A DNA stretch of 20,724 nt from JACCTH01 sp035250485 (GTDB taxonomy: Bacteria > Actinomycetota > Acidimicrobiia > Spongiisociales > ZC4RG35), in NCBI GenBank assembly GCA_035250485.1, contig DATFFB010000148.1, forward strand, positions 1 through 20,724, written 5' to 3'. Position 1 is the first letter of the stretch, and each line of letters begins with the position of its first letter. A program made the position numbers and the translations under genes. Shown one piece after another: positions 6,739 to 13,548 of the stretch. The notes beneath the pieces were generated by a model. It was not told the DNA's origin and made no database searches. It saw only the letters and a program-made list of their open reading frames with translations.

Positions 6739-9528
6739 ATGGGGAGGGGGCTGTTTGGCCGCAGCGCTGAGGTCGATTCGCTCCGCCAGCTGATCGACCG
6801 ATCACGCGCGCGGCCCGGGCCGACCTCAAGTCTGGTGGTGGGCCTGGCTGGTAGCGGCAAGACGAGGCTGCTTCACCATGTGCTGGCGGCGGCGCCTCGT
6901 GGCGCGGTGTTCCAGATTGTTGGATACCAACCAGAACAGTCAGTTTCGCTCACGGCAACACGTGACTTGTTTCATCGACTTGAGTCCATCACCACGGCAA
7001 ATTGGCAGGCCGACCTGCTGGCCTTCGACCCGACTGGCGAGACCTATCCGCTTCGGCTGTTCGAAGCAACCCATCGTGCACTCCAGAGCATTTCACCGAT
7101 CACTCTTACCATCGACGACCTTCAGTGGGTTGACGACCTTTCTCTCGCTCTGATCACCTATTTGTTACGGGCCGCCCAAGGCGATCGTGTACCGCTCGCG
7201 CTTGTGGCGATGGGCCGTCCGGGTGCGAACGTAGGTGCACTACGGGCTTCGCTGGCTCAGATCCTTGCGGATAAGGAACGTCGCCTGGAAATCGAGTTAG
7301 GGCCGTTGACCGAAGCCGACGGAACCGCGATGGCGCGGGCTCTAGAGCCTTCGTTGACCGCGAGCCAGGCCGCCCACATCTGGCGAAGTGCTTCCGGTTC
7401 CCCGTTCTGGATAGAAGTTCTAGCCGCGAGCGGCCAATCGGTCGAAGCCGATCTCTCCCGGCGCTTACGGGATCTCAGCGACGACGCAGGCAGTCTTCTG
7501 CGCGCCTTGACCGTGGTCGGTCGGCCAACAGACGCAGGCGAGATCGAGGAGCTGCTCGGCTGGCTTAGAGAACGGTTCTGGCAGGCGGCAGGAGAGCTCC
7601 GCAATCGCGGGCTAACTCTGGAATTCGATGGCCGCCTCCAAGTCGCCCACGATCTAATCCGTGATGCTGCCGATCGAGAGTTACCCGCCGACCACCGGCG
7701 CGAGTGGCACGCCCGGATATTCCGGCGGTTTCGTCAGACCGGACAAGGGGACTTTCGGCGGCTGGCCGAAGCCCTGGCGCACGGCATGGCCGCAGGTGAG
7801 GACGTGCTCGATCTGGCGATTGAGCTGACCGAGACAGCACAGCGCCGACTTCTCGGGATTGACGGACTCAATGAGTTGGGCCGAATCAGCGAATCCATTG
7901 TGCACTGTGGCCCGAAGCGCCAGAGGCTCGACAAGAGGCTGGCAGAGTTGGCGACGGAGCTGGGCGATCGGCAGATCGAGTTCGAGCGGTGGCTGGTAGT
8001 CGCCGACGGCGCTGCTGACGATCCAACCCAAGGTAGGGCACTCCTGGCGGCGGCAAAGGCCGCATACCACCTGGGCATCCGCGACACCGCCGCCGAACTA
8101 GTGACCCGCGCTCGGCGGCTCGGCGTGGCCGATGAAGCCTTCGGGATCGCGCTTGATGCCCTTGAGTCCGAGATATACCGCTGGCTCGAGCACCAACTAC
8201 CGAAAGCACGGGTGCTCACAACCCGTGCGATGAGCCGCGCCCGGTGCTTGATTAGCGCAGATCGGTCGATACTCCGGCGGGATTCTGCGGTGCGCGCCGC
8301 GTACCTCGACGCCCTCAACGCCGCCAGTGACCTGTCCCTTCAGGAGGGAAACGAAATCGAACAGGTCAGGTTCGCCGAGGAGATCGCCGCTGTCGCCGAG
8401 GGAGACCTCGAGCGGATGGAGGCCCGGCTTGTCCTGGCATCGGCATACCGTCGCTCGGGGCGTGTCGATGAGGCAGAACGGCTAGCGCGATCGGTGGGCG
8501 ATGAGGCGGAAAGGCGGATTTACCCGGCGATGATGGTTGCGGCTGGCCTCCACCGGGCGAAGGCCCTATACAACCTTGGGCGCCTAGACGAAGCTGAGCA
8601 AGTTGCAACTGAGGCGGAGGCGATGTGCCACCGCATCGGCGATGTCGGACGCCTCCTGTCGGAGATACGGGGCGTGAGGGCGGACATCGCCGTTAGCCAG
8701 GGTGACTGGCAGACCGGCATCGCCCAGCTGCGGCACGAGGCATCGCAAGAGGCGGACCCTCACTATCGGTTGGGGCGCAGTCAGGGGATTGCCACCTGGC
8801 TCGCCCGACTGGCCGGCGCCCCAGCGGCCGAAGAGGTCCGCGCTCGCCTCGGCCAGGCCAAATCCGATGCGCTTGCTGCCGGATGTCCTCGCTGCCGGCG
8901 TGAGCTGGCCTTAAAGGAGGCCGAAGCGATGGCGCGCATCGGTGCGGTGGGAGCCGCACTTGAGGCGATCTCCCCTGAATTGGTCAAAGCGGCGCGGGAT
9001 AGTGAGGAAGGGGAAGTCCAGCTCCGACAAACACTGGGAGCTATGGCAGCCGCGCGGGGACAATCACGACGAGCGGCGGCAATCTTCGCTCGCCTCAGCG
9101 AGCGGTTGGGAAGAGCTGGGCTCAAGCGCGAGATGTTGTTGGCGGATCTCGACCTTGGATCTGCCTGGGCCGAGTTGGACAGAGACACCGCGGTCGATAT
9201 CTACCGATCCGTGGAACGTCGGGCCGCGGACTGGGGAGTGGCGACAGACCGGCACATAGCTCAACAGCGTCTGAGGGAACTGGGAGCGCGTCCCGTTCCT
9301 CCTCGCCCACAGCCTGGTCCGTGGGGTCTTAGCAAGCGCGAGCTAGAGGTAGCCCGGCTAACCGCCACCGGGGCGAGCAACCCGGAAATCGCCGCCGCTT
9401 TGTTCGTTGCCCGCAAAACCGTGGAGCGGCACGTGTCGTCGGCTCTCGCCAAAACGGGCGCACGTAATCGCACGGAGCTGGCAGCGATCTTGAGTTCGCT
9501 TCCGACTGCAGGCGGACTCCGGAAATGA
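6739..9528 (+). CDS. Large LuxR-family regulator with N-terminal AAA ATPase (LAL/MalT-like)
   Basis: A 929-residue signal-transducing transcription factor of the LAL (large ATP-binding LuxR) type. An AAA/STAND ATPase domain occupies about 1-270, with FGRSAEVDSLRQLI at the start, Walker A GLAGSGKT (35-42) and Walker B ITLTIDD (121-127) followed by LQWVDD. The long middle region (about 330-830) is helical and Ala/Arg/Glu-rich, with TPR-like repeats such as RRSGRVDEAERLARSV and YNLGRLDEAEQVATEA. The C-terminal LuxR helix-turn-helix (about 864-922) has LSKRELEVARLTATGASNPEIA and KTVERHVSSALAKTGARNRTEL. In this family the TPR region senses a ligand or partner and ATP gates DNA binding. By eye it uses more CTA, TTA and GTA codons than the paa genes, which may hint at separate ancestry. 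The two small genes downstream are likely partners or targets. Inducer unknown. Confidence 0.93.
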   Translation: MGRGLFGRSAEVDSLRQLIDRSRARPGPTSSLVVGLAGSGKTRLLHHVLAAAPRGAVFQIVGYQPEQSVSLTATRDLFHRLESITTANWQADLLAFDPTGETYPLRLFEATHRALQSISPITLTIDDLQWVDDLSLALITYLLRAAQGDRVPLALVAMGRPGANVGALRASLAQILADKERRLEIELGPLTEADGTAMARALEPSLTASQAAHIWRSASGSPFWIEVLAASGQSVEADLSRRLRDLSDDAGSLLRALTVVGRPTDAGEIEELLGWLRERFWQAAGELRNRGLTLEFDGRLQVAHDLIRDAADRELPADHRREWHARIFRRFRQTGQGDFRRLAEALAHGMAAGEDVLDLAIELTETAQRRLLGIDGLNELGRISESIVHCGPKRQRLDKRLAELATELGDRQIEFERWLVVADGAADDPTQGRALLAAAKAAYHLGIRDTAAELVTRARRLGVADEAFGIALDALESEIYRWLEHQLPKARVLTTRAMSRARCLISADRSILRRDSAVRAAYLDALNAASDLSLQEGNEIEQVRFAEEIAAVAEGDLERMEARLVLASAYRRSGRVDEAERLARSVGDEAERRIYPAMMVAAGLHRAKALYNLGRLDEAEQVATEAEAMCHRIGDVGRLLSEIRGVRADIAVSQGDWQTGIAQLRHEASQEADPHYRLGRSQGIATWLARLAGAPAAEEVRARLGQAKSDALAAGCPRCRRELALKEAEAMARIGAVGAALEAISPELVKAARDSEEGEVQLRQTLGAMAAARGQSRRAAAIFARLSERLGRAGLKREMLLADLDLGSAWAELDRDTAVDIYRSVERRAADWGVATDRHIAQQRLRELGARPVPPRPQPGPWGLSKRELEVARLTATGASNPEIAAALFVARKTVERHVSSALAKTGARNRTELAAILSSLPTAGGLRK

Positions 9529-9535
9529 GGGAGTT

Positions 9536-9593
9536 GCCGGATACCACCACGCCGGCGGCGTCCAAATAATCCCTGGAAGGCCGGAGATCCGGC
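9536..9593 (+). promoter_or_regulatory. GC-rich inverted repeats between regulator and small gene
   Basis: The 74-nt gap holds GCCGG/CCGGC arms at 9536-9540 and 9552-9556, and a tighter hairpin GCCGG-AGAT-CCGGC at 9580-9593 that ends one base before the GGAGAA ribosome site of the next gene. There is no T-run, so it is not an intrinsic terminator. It could modulate access to the ribosome site. Short GC arms are common in DNA of this composition. Confidence 0.25.
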
Positions 9594-9602
9594 TGGAGAA
9601 GG

Positions 9603-9878
9603 GTGAGTGGTGTGGCAACCGTTGCATTCTTGTTTGACCGCAGGTCGGACGGAATTGCTTTGCGGCCAGCAATCGCGGACCGGCTGGCGCATTTGGGGGT
9701 TACGAACGTGTCGCTCTTTCGCGATCGGGATGTCGTGTGCGTGGTGCTAGAGGGGTGGGCGTTCGATCCCTCATCATCGACGGACGCAGCCGCGGCCGCG
9801 ATTGGCGCCGATGCGAACACTCGCACCCTCCGTCCGCTCATGCAGACGGCGCTGCGCGCCACCAGAGAGGAGACCTGA
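9603..9878 (+). CDS. Small protein resembling L-rhamnose mutarotase (dimeric alpha/beta-barrel)
   Basis: A 91-residue soluble protein without signal peptide. The pattern LAHLGVTNVSLFRDRDVVCVVLEGWAFD (28-55), followed by a small helix and NTRTLRPLMQ, resembles the RhaM/YiiL L-rhamnose mutarotase family, which has GIxNYSIF, a strand ending in an acidic residue, and a WxxxM-type end. RhaM interconverts sugar anomers. Here the usual Trp pair and N-terminal His are not evident, so the fold is a better guess than the activity. The GTG at 9603 is chosen because GGAGAA is 2 nt upstream (GGAG to start 4 nt); GTG at 9612 is possible. It lies 74 nt after the regulator and 3 nt before the secreted protein gene, so the two small genes are probably one unit. 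The family call is tentative. Confidence 0.6.
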   Translation: MSGVATVAFLFDRRSDGIALRPAIADRLAHLGVTNVSLFRDRDVVCVVLEGWAFDPSSSTDAAAAAIGADANTRTLRPLMQTALRATREET

Positions 9879-9881
9879 CAA

Positions 9882-10193
9882 ATGTATTCGATATCTCGCC
9901 GCGGACGACGGGCGCTCTTGTTCGTCGTTACCGGCTTGCTGCTTGTCGTGAGTGCATCGGGCGCATCTGCCCATCCACACACGGCAAACGGCCAGACCAT
10001 CGCCAATGGGCAGAATCACGGGCCCTACGACCCGGGCACCGGCATCGTCTGTGGCGGTGATCCGGCCGCTTACGGCCTTGAGACAGCCCACCACGGCCCC
10101 GATGCCGGTACCCCTGGAAAGGCCGACGGGGGGTGCTTCCAACTGGACTCGTGGCCGCCCACCAGTGACGACAGCAACCCGGCGATCGACTGA
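9882..10193 (+). CDS. Small secreted protein, His/Gly-rich, two cysteines
   Basis: A 103-residue protein of no family I can name. A classical signal peptide is clear: basic start SRRGRR (5-10), hydrophobic core LLFVVTGLLLVV (12-23) and SASGASA before a likely cut after Ala30. The mature part of about 73 residues begins HPHTANGQ and is rich in His, Gly, Pro and Asp, with an acidic end. Cys57 and Cys85 could form one disulfide. AHHGPDAGTPGKADGGC (69-85) looks like a conserved core. His residues 31, 33, 46, 70 and 71 might bind a metal, which is inference. GAGAGGAG lies 8-9 nt before the ATG, a good ribosome site. The start is only 3 nt after the preceding stop, so it is expressed with the mutarotase-like gene and probably under the AAA/LuxR regulator. 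Confidence 0.7.
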   Translation: MYSISRRGRRALLFVVTGLLLVVSASGASAHPHTANGQTIANGQNHGPYDPGTGIVCGGDPAAYGLETAHHGPDAGTPGKADGGCFQLDSWPPTSDDSNPAID

Positions 10194-10204
10194 CGATCGA
10201 CTGA
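10183..10204 (+). repeat. 11-bp tandem duplication at the stop codon of the secreted protein gene
   Basis: CGATCGACTGA occurs twice without spacing (10183-10193 and 10194-10204). The first copy ends with the gene's TGA stop. The second copy runs into an inverted GACTG-AA-CAGTC. The remaining gap up to 10300 shows no gene and no T-run terminator. Confidence 0.6.
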
Positions 10205-10300
10205 ACAGTCGGGTAGCCACGACGGCGACCGCGCCTCGACAGGCCGGACCAGGGAAGCGGGCTTTGATGGGGGCGCATCGAGATCATTACGGTGCCCCCC

Positions 10301-11101
10301 ATGCCCGAGTCGCTCTTCGTACACGACGGCGACACCTTCCTCCCGTCTGAGCTGGTCCGGGGAGGTTGGGATGACAAAACCCAGCACGGCAGCCCTCCTG
10401 CTGGGCTGCTGGCGAGAGCAGTCGACCTCGTCTCTACCGCGGTGCCTATGCAGGTGGTCCGATTCACGGTCGACCTGTTTCGGCCGGTGCCCATGTCACC
10501 CCTCCGAGTCGAAACCGTGGTGCGACGAGACGGCAAACGGATCCAGGTGGTCGATGCTTTCCTTTTGGCCGACGACCTCGAGGTGGGTCGCGTGTCCGCC
10601 CTCAAGATTCGACTTGCGGACCTCGACTTGGAACCGCTGATCTTGGAATGGGCGCCACCGCCCGCCCCCGAATCCTTGCAGTCGATGCAATGGTCCGACC
10701 GCTTTGGCTCGAGGCACGGTCTGCCCCGGTTCCATTACGACGCGATAGAGGTGCGGACCGTCGACGACAGCTTTCTGGCGTACGGGCCGGGAACGTCGTG
10801 GTTTCGGCTCAAGTACCCGGTAGTCGCGGGGGAGGAGATGACCCCCTTCGTGCGCCTCGCCACCATTGCCGACATGTCGAACGGCAATTCCCAAAGCCTC
10901 GATCCGCGGGAGTGGATCTACATCAATCCCGACATCACCCTCTATTCGCATCGGCTGCCGGTCGGGGAATGGGTCGGGATGCAGTCCGAGGCGCGCCAGC
11001 ATCGTTCCGGGATCGGGATGGCCGACACCCTTGTTTTCGATATCGCCGGGCCCTTGGGGAGGATCAGCCAGGCCCAGGTCGTCGACCATCGGGTTGACTA
11101 A
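10301..11101 (+). CDS. Acyl-CoA thioesterase, double hot-dog (TesB-like) type
   Basis: A 266-residue double hot-dog protein of the TesB-like acyl-CoA thioesterase family, which hydrolyses acyl-CoA to free acid and CoA in the cytoplasm. The first hot-dog covers about 10-105, with the substrate-loop segment QHGSPPAGLLARA (28-40) and RPVPMSPLRVET. The second covers about 135-260, with the typical EWIYINPDITLYSHRLPVGEW and a GMADT...GPLGRISQAQVV ending. The ATG at 10301 is preferred; GTG at 10292 in frame would add three residues, and neither has a good ribosome site. It is followed within 30 nt by paaA in the same direction, but a full promoter/operator lies over its stop codon, so it is probably a separate unit that can read through. 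A housekeeping role like PaaI, freeing CoA from dead-end phenylacetyl-CoA products, is an inference. Confidence 0.85.
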   Translation: MPESLFVHDGDTFLPSELVRGGWDDKTQHGSPPAGLLARAVDLVSTAVPMQVVRFTVDLFRPVPMSPLRVETVVRRDGKRIQVVDAFLLADDLEVGRVSALKIRLADLDLEPLILEWAPPPAPESLQSMQWSDRFGSRHGLPRFHYDAIEVRTVDDSFLAYGPGTSWFRLKYPVVAGEEMTPFVRLATIADMSNGNSQSLDPREWIYINPDITLYSHRLPVGEWVGMQSEARQHRSGIGMADTLVFDIAGPLGRISQAQVVDHRVD

Positions 11102-11130
11102 CGAACGATCGTTCGTTAGTCTGGGTGCCG
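11094..11130 (+). promoter_or_regulatory. Promoter of the paa operon, probably leaderless
   Basis: TTGACT (11094-11099) matches the -35 consensus in five of six bases. It is followed by exactly 17 nt and then TAGTCT (11117-11122) as -10. The paaA ATG begins 8 nt later at 11131, where transcription would be expected to start, and no Shine-Dalgarno is present. The -35 overlaps the last codons of the thioesterase gene. The spacer is filled by the palindromic operator, so a bound repressor would block RNA polymerase. Confidence 0.7.
11096..11121. promoter_or_regulatory. Perfect 26-bp palindrome, likely TetR-family operator
   Basis: Each half-site reads GACTAACGAACGA from the outside in, and the two halves match base for base; the symmetry ends at 11095/11122. 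The centre fits CNAACGNNCGTTNG, which I recall as the site of the Thermus thermophilus PaaR repressor. Its position across the -35/-10 spacer is the classic repressor site. The stop codon of the thioesterase gene (11099-11101) lies inside it. No second copy was found by eye in the window. Confidence 0.85.
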
Positions 11131-12063
11131 ATGGACAACGGGGAAGCCAAGTTTCGAGCCCTGCTCGAGGCCGAAGAGAAGATCGAACCGACCGATTGGA
11201 TGCCGGAGGCCTACCGCCAGACTCTCATCCGTCAAATCGCCCAGCATGCCCATTCCGAGATCATTGGGATGCAGCCGGAAGGCAACTGGATCAGTCGGGC
11301 TCCCACCTTGCGCCGCAAGGCGATCCTCATGGCCAAGGTTCAGGATGAAGCCGGTCACGGCCTGTATCTGTACTCCGCCGCCGAAACCCTGGGCGTGACG
11401 CGCGACCAGCTGATGGATCTGCTCCATACCGGTCGACAGAAGTACTCGTCGATCTTCAATTACCCGACCCTCTCGTGGGCAGATATGGGCGCTATCGGTT
11501 GGTTGGTAGATGGGGCCGCCATCACCAACCAGGTGATGCTCAAACGGTGCTCATACGGGCCCTATGCGCGGGCGATGGTGAAGATCTGCCTCGAGGAATC
11601 CTTCCACCAGCGACAGGGCTACGAGATCATGCTCACGCTTTGCCGGGGGTCCGAAGAGCAGAAGGCGATGGCCCAAGATGCCCTCAATCGGTGGTGGTGG
11701 CCATCGTTGATGATGTTTGGACCCCACGACTCGGAATCGATTCACTCCGAACAATCAATCGAGTGGAAGATCAAGCGGGTCTCGAACGATGACCTTCGCC
11801 AACAGTTCGTCGATATGACCGTCCCCCAGGCGGACTACCTCGGTCTCGTCATTCCCGATCGGGATCTGGCGTGGAACGAAGACCGCCAGCACTACGACTT
11901 TGGGCCCATCGACTGGGATGAGTTCTGGGCGGTGGTCAAGGGTCACGGTCCCATGAATCAAGAGCGGATCGAGCACAAGCGCCGGGCATGGGAGGAGGGA
12001 GCCTGGGTTCGGGAGGCAGCAGCCGCTTTTGGTGACCGCGAGCGCAATCGGGGAGCGGCATGA
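11131..12063 (+). CDS. paaA: 1,2-phenylacetyl-CoA epoxidase, catalytic subunit PaaA
   Basis: A 310-residue diiron subunit of the bacterial multicomponent oxygenase that converts phenylacetyl-CoA to its ring 1,2-epoxide with O2 and electrons from PaaE. The ferritin-like four-helix fold is shown by KVQDEAGHGLYLYSAAETLG, with Glu73 and His76, and by KICLEESFHQRQGYEIM, with Glu156 and His159. These are the two ExxH iron motifs. Glu43 (HAHSEIIGMQPEG) and Asp127 (LVDGAAITNQ) are the likely further ligands. Length is close to the family's 310-330. The ATG at 11131 is preferred to GTG 11125 because it lies 8 nt after the -10. The 3' end overlaps paaB by 4 bp. It is first in the operon and directly under the palindromic operator. 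Confidence 0.97.
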   Translation: MDNGEAKFRALLEAEEKIEPTDWMPEAYRQTLIRQIAQHAHSEIIGMQPEGNWISRAPTLRRKAILMAKVQDEAGHGLYLYSAAETLGVTRDQLMDLLHTGRQKYSSIFNYPTLSWADMGAIGWLVDGAAITNQVMLKRCSYGPYARAMVKICLEESFHQRQGYEIMLTLCRGSEEQKAMAQDALNRWWWPSLMMFGPHDSESIHSEQSIEWKIKRVSNDDLRQQFVDMTVPQADYLGLVIPDRDLAWNEDRQHYDFGPIDWDEFWAVVKGHGPMNQERIEHKRRAWEEGAWVREAAAAFGDRERNRGAA

Positions 12064-12398
12064 CTTACTCAGTACCCAAGGTCGCTGGCGAGACCGAAGC
12101 CGAGGTCGGGCGGGAGGCCGAATCGGTCTGGCCGTTGTGGGAAGTGTTCATCCGCCAGAAGCGAGGGCTTTCGCACGTCCACGCCGGCAGCCTCCATGCC
12201 TCCGACGCCGAAGCGGCCCTGCTTGCCGCCCGCGATGTCTACACCCGACGCGTGGAGGGCGTGAGCATCTGGGTGGTGTCCTCCGCAGACATCGTCGCTT
12301 CCGATCCCGACGACGCACCCGCCTTCTTCGGGTCGATCGAAAAGCCCTACCGCCACGCCACCCATTACGACATTCCCGACGAAGTCGGCCAGATGTGA
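12060..12398 (+). CDS. paaB: Phenylacetyl-CoA epoxidase subunit PaaB
   Basis: A 112-residue small subunit that bridges the PaaAC heterodimers into the larger epoxidase complex; it has no known catalytic site. The match to PaaB is direct: WPLWEVFIRQKRGLSHVHAGS (24-44, nearly invariant in the family), DAEAALLAARDVYTRR, EGVSIWVV and the end KPYRHATHYDIPDEV. It is about 17 residues longer than usual at the N-terminus (acidic, VAGETEAEVGREAES), with no later in-frame start before the core. The ATG overlaps the paaA stop (ATGA), and the TGA stop overlaps the paaC GTG, so stoichiometric translation is expected. Confidence 0.96.
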   Translation: MTYSVPKVAGETEAEVGREAESVWPLWEVFIRQKRGLSHVHAGSLHASDAEAALLAARDVYTRRVEGVSIWVVSSADIVASDPDDAPAFFGSIEKPYRHATHYDIPDEVGQM

Positions 12399-13096
12399 GC
12401 GATATAAGCGCCATCCTCGGACACGCCGACGACAACCTGATCCTGGCCCAGCAACTTTCGGGTTGGATCGCCTCTGCTCCCGACCTCGAGCTCGACCTCG
12501 CTCTCGGCAACATTGCCCTCGATCATCTGGGTGTCGCCCGGGCACTGCTCGCCCGTTACGGCGAGTTGGAGGGGGAGGGCCGAACCGAGGACGACCTGGC
12601 GATGACCCGCGACGAGCGCGAGTTTTCCAACCTGCTGATCTGCGAGCAGCCCAACGGCGATTTCGGCCAGACCATCGCCCGCCAGCTCCTCGTCGACTGC
12701 TATCAGATCGGGCTTTGGGAACGGCTTAGTGCGGCGGCCGACCCGGTGCTCGCTGGCGTTGCCGCCAAGGCCCTGCTCGAGGCCCGCTACCACTGGCGAC
12801 ACTCCTCGACCTGGGCCGAGCGGCTCGGCGCCGGCACCGGGGAGAGCCATCGCCGGGTGCAGGCCGGGCTCGACGCTATGGCTCGCTTCGTCGACGAGAT
12901 GTTCGATGAGTTTTCCGACCTTCGGCCCAGTTTCGATAACCGCCTTGGTCCGGTCCTTGCCGGTGCGGGACTCGAGCTGGCCGACTCCCCATTCCCCCGT
13001 CGGGGAGGACGGGAAGGGATTCACACCGAACATCTGGGGCACATCCTCGCCGACATGCAATGGATGGCTCGGTCCTATCCAGGTGCGAAATGGTGA
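12395..13096 (+). CDS. paaC: Phenylacetyl-CoA epoxidase structural subunit PaaC
   Basis: A 233-residue ferritin-like subunit paired with PaaA. In characterised complexes PaaC keeps the fold but not the active diiron site and stabilises PaaA. Family features are HADDNLILAQQLSGWIASAPDLELD (10 on), ALGNIALDHLGVARALLARYGE, EFSNLLICEQPNGDFGQTIARQLLVD, KALLEARYHWRHSSTWAERLGAGT and HTEHLGHILADMQWMARSYPGA at the end. The GTG at 12395 is chosen: it gives the 4-bp GTGA overlap with paaB and the right N-terminus, while the frame continues open upstream only by chance. It overlaps paaD by a few bases. Length is slightly under the usual 240-250. Confidence 0.96.
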   Translation: MSDISAILGHADDNLILAQQLSGWIASAPDLELDLALGNIALDHLGVARALLARYGELEGEGRTEDDLAMTRDEREFSNLLICEQPNGDFGQTIARQLLVDCYQIGLWERLSAAADPVLAGVAAKALLEARYHWRHSSTWAERLGAGTGESHRRVQAGLDAMARFVDEMFDEFSDLRPSFDNRLGPVLAGAGLELADSPFPRRGGREGIHTEHLGHILADMQWMARSYPGAKW

Positions 13097-13548
13097 TAGG
13101 AATCAAGACAGATCCGGCGCAGATCGTCGCCGAGGTGTGCGACCCCGAGATTCCCTACCTGTCGATTGTCGATCTCGGCATCGTGCGTTCGGTCGAGCCC
13201 GACGGTCAGACGGTGACGGTGACCATCACTCCCACCTATTCCGGGTGTCCGGCCATGGAATTCATCAGATCGAACATCATCGAAGCCCTCGAGGCGGAAG
13301 GATTCGAGGCGATAGTGCGGACGGTATTCGACCCTCCCTGGACCACCGAGGACATCTCGGCTCGAGGTCGTGACCTCCTCGCAAACAATGGGATCGCTCC
13401 GCCGGAGCCACCGGAGGCCGTCGTATGCCCGCGTTGCCAATCCAGCTCCCCGCGGACGGTCAGCGAGTTCGGTTCGACCGCCTGCAAGGCGTTAATGGTT
13501 TGTAGCTCGTGCGGTGAGCCCTTCGATCTCTTCAAGCAATTGCGATGA
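13090..13548 (+). CDS. paaD: Phenylacetate epoxidase maturation protein PaaD
   Basis: A 152-residue MIP18/DUF59-type iron-sulfur assembly factor needed for an active epoxidase, probably by helping the PaaE cluster. The DUF59 domain spans about 8-95, with VCDPEIPYLSIVDLGIVRSV (16-35) and the conserved Cys53 in TYSGCPAMEFI. A C-terminal zinc-ribbon-like part has CPRC (113-116) and CSSC (138-141), with an extra Cys132, as in other PaaD proteins. It ends EPFDLFKQLR, close to E. coli PaaD. ATG 13090 overlaps paaC by 7 bp; GTG 13093 (4-bp overlap) would be equally possible. Its stop overlaps the paaE ATG by 4 bp. Confidence 0.95.
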   Translation: MVIGIKTDPAQIVAEVCDPEIPYLSIVDLGIVRSVEPDGQTVTVTITPTYSGCPAMEFIRSNIIEALEAEGFEAIVRTVFDPPWTTEDISARGRDLLANNGIAPPEPPEAVVCPRCQSSSPRTVSEFGSTACKALMVCSSCGEPFDLFKQLR

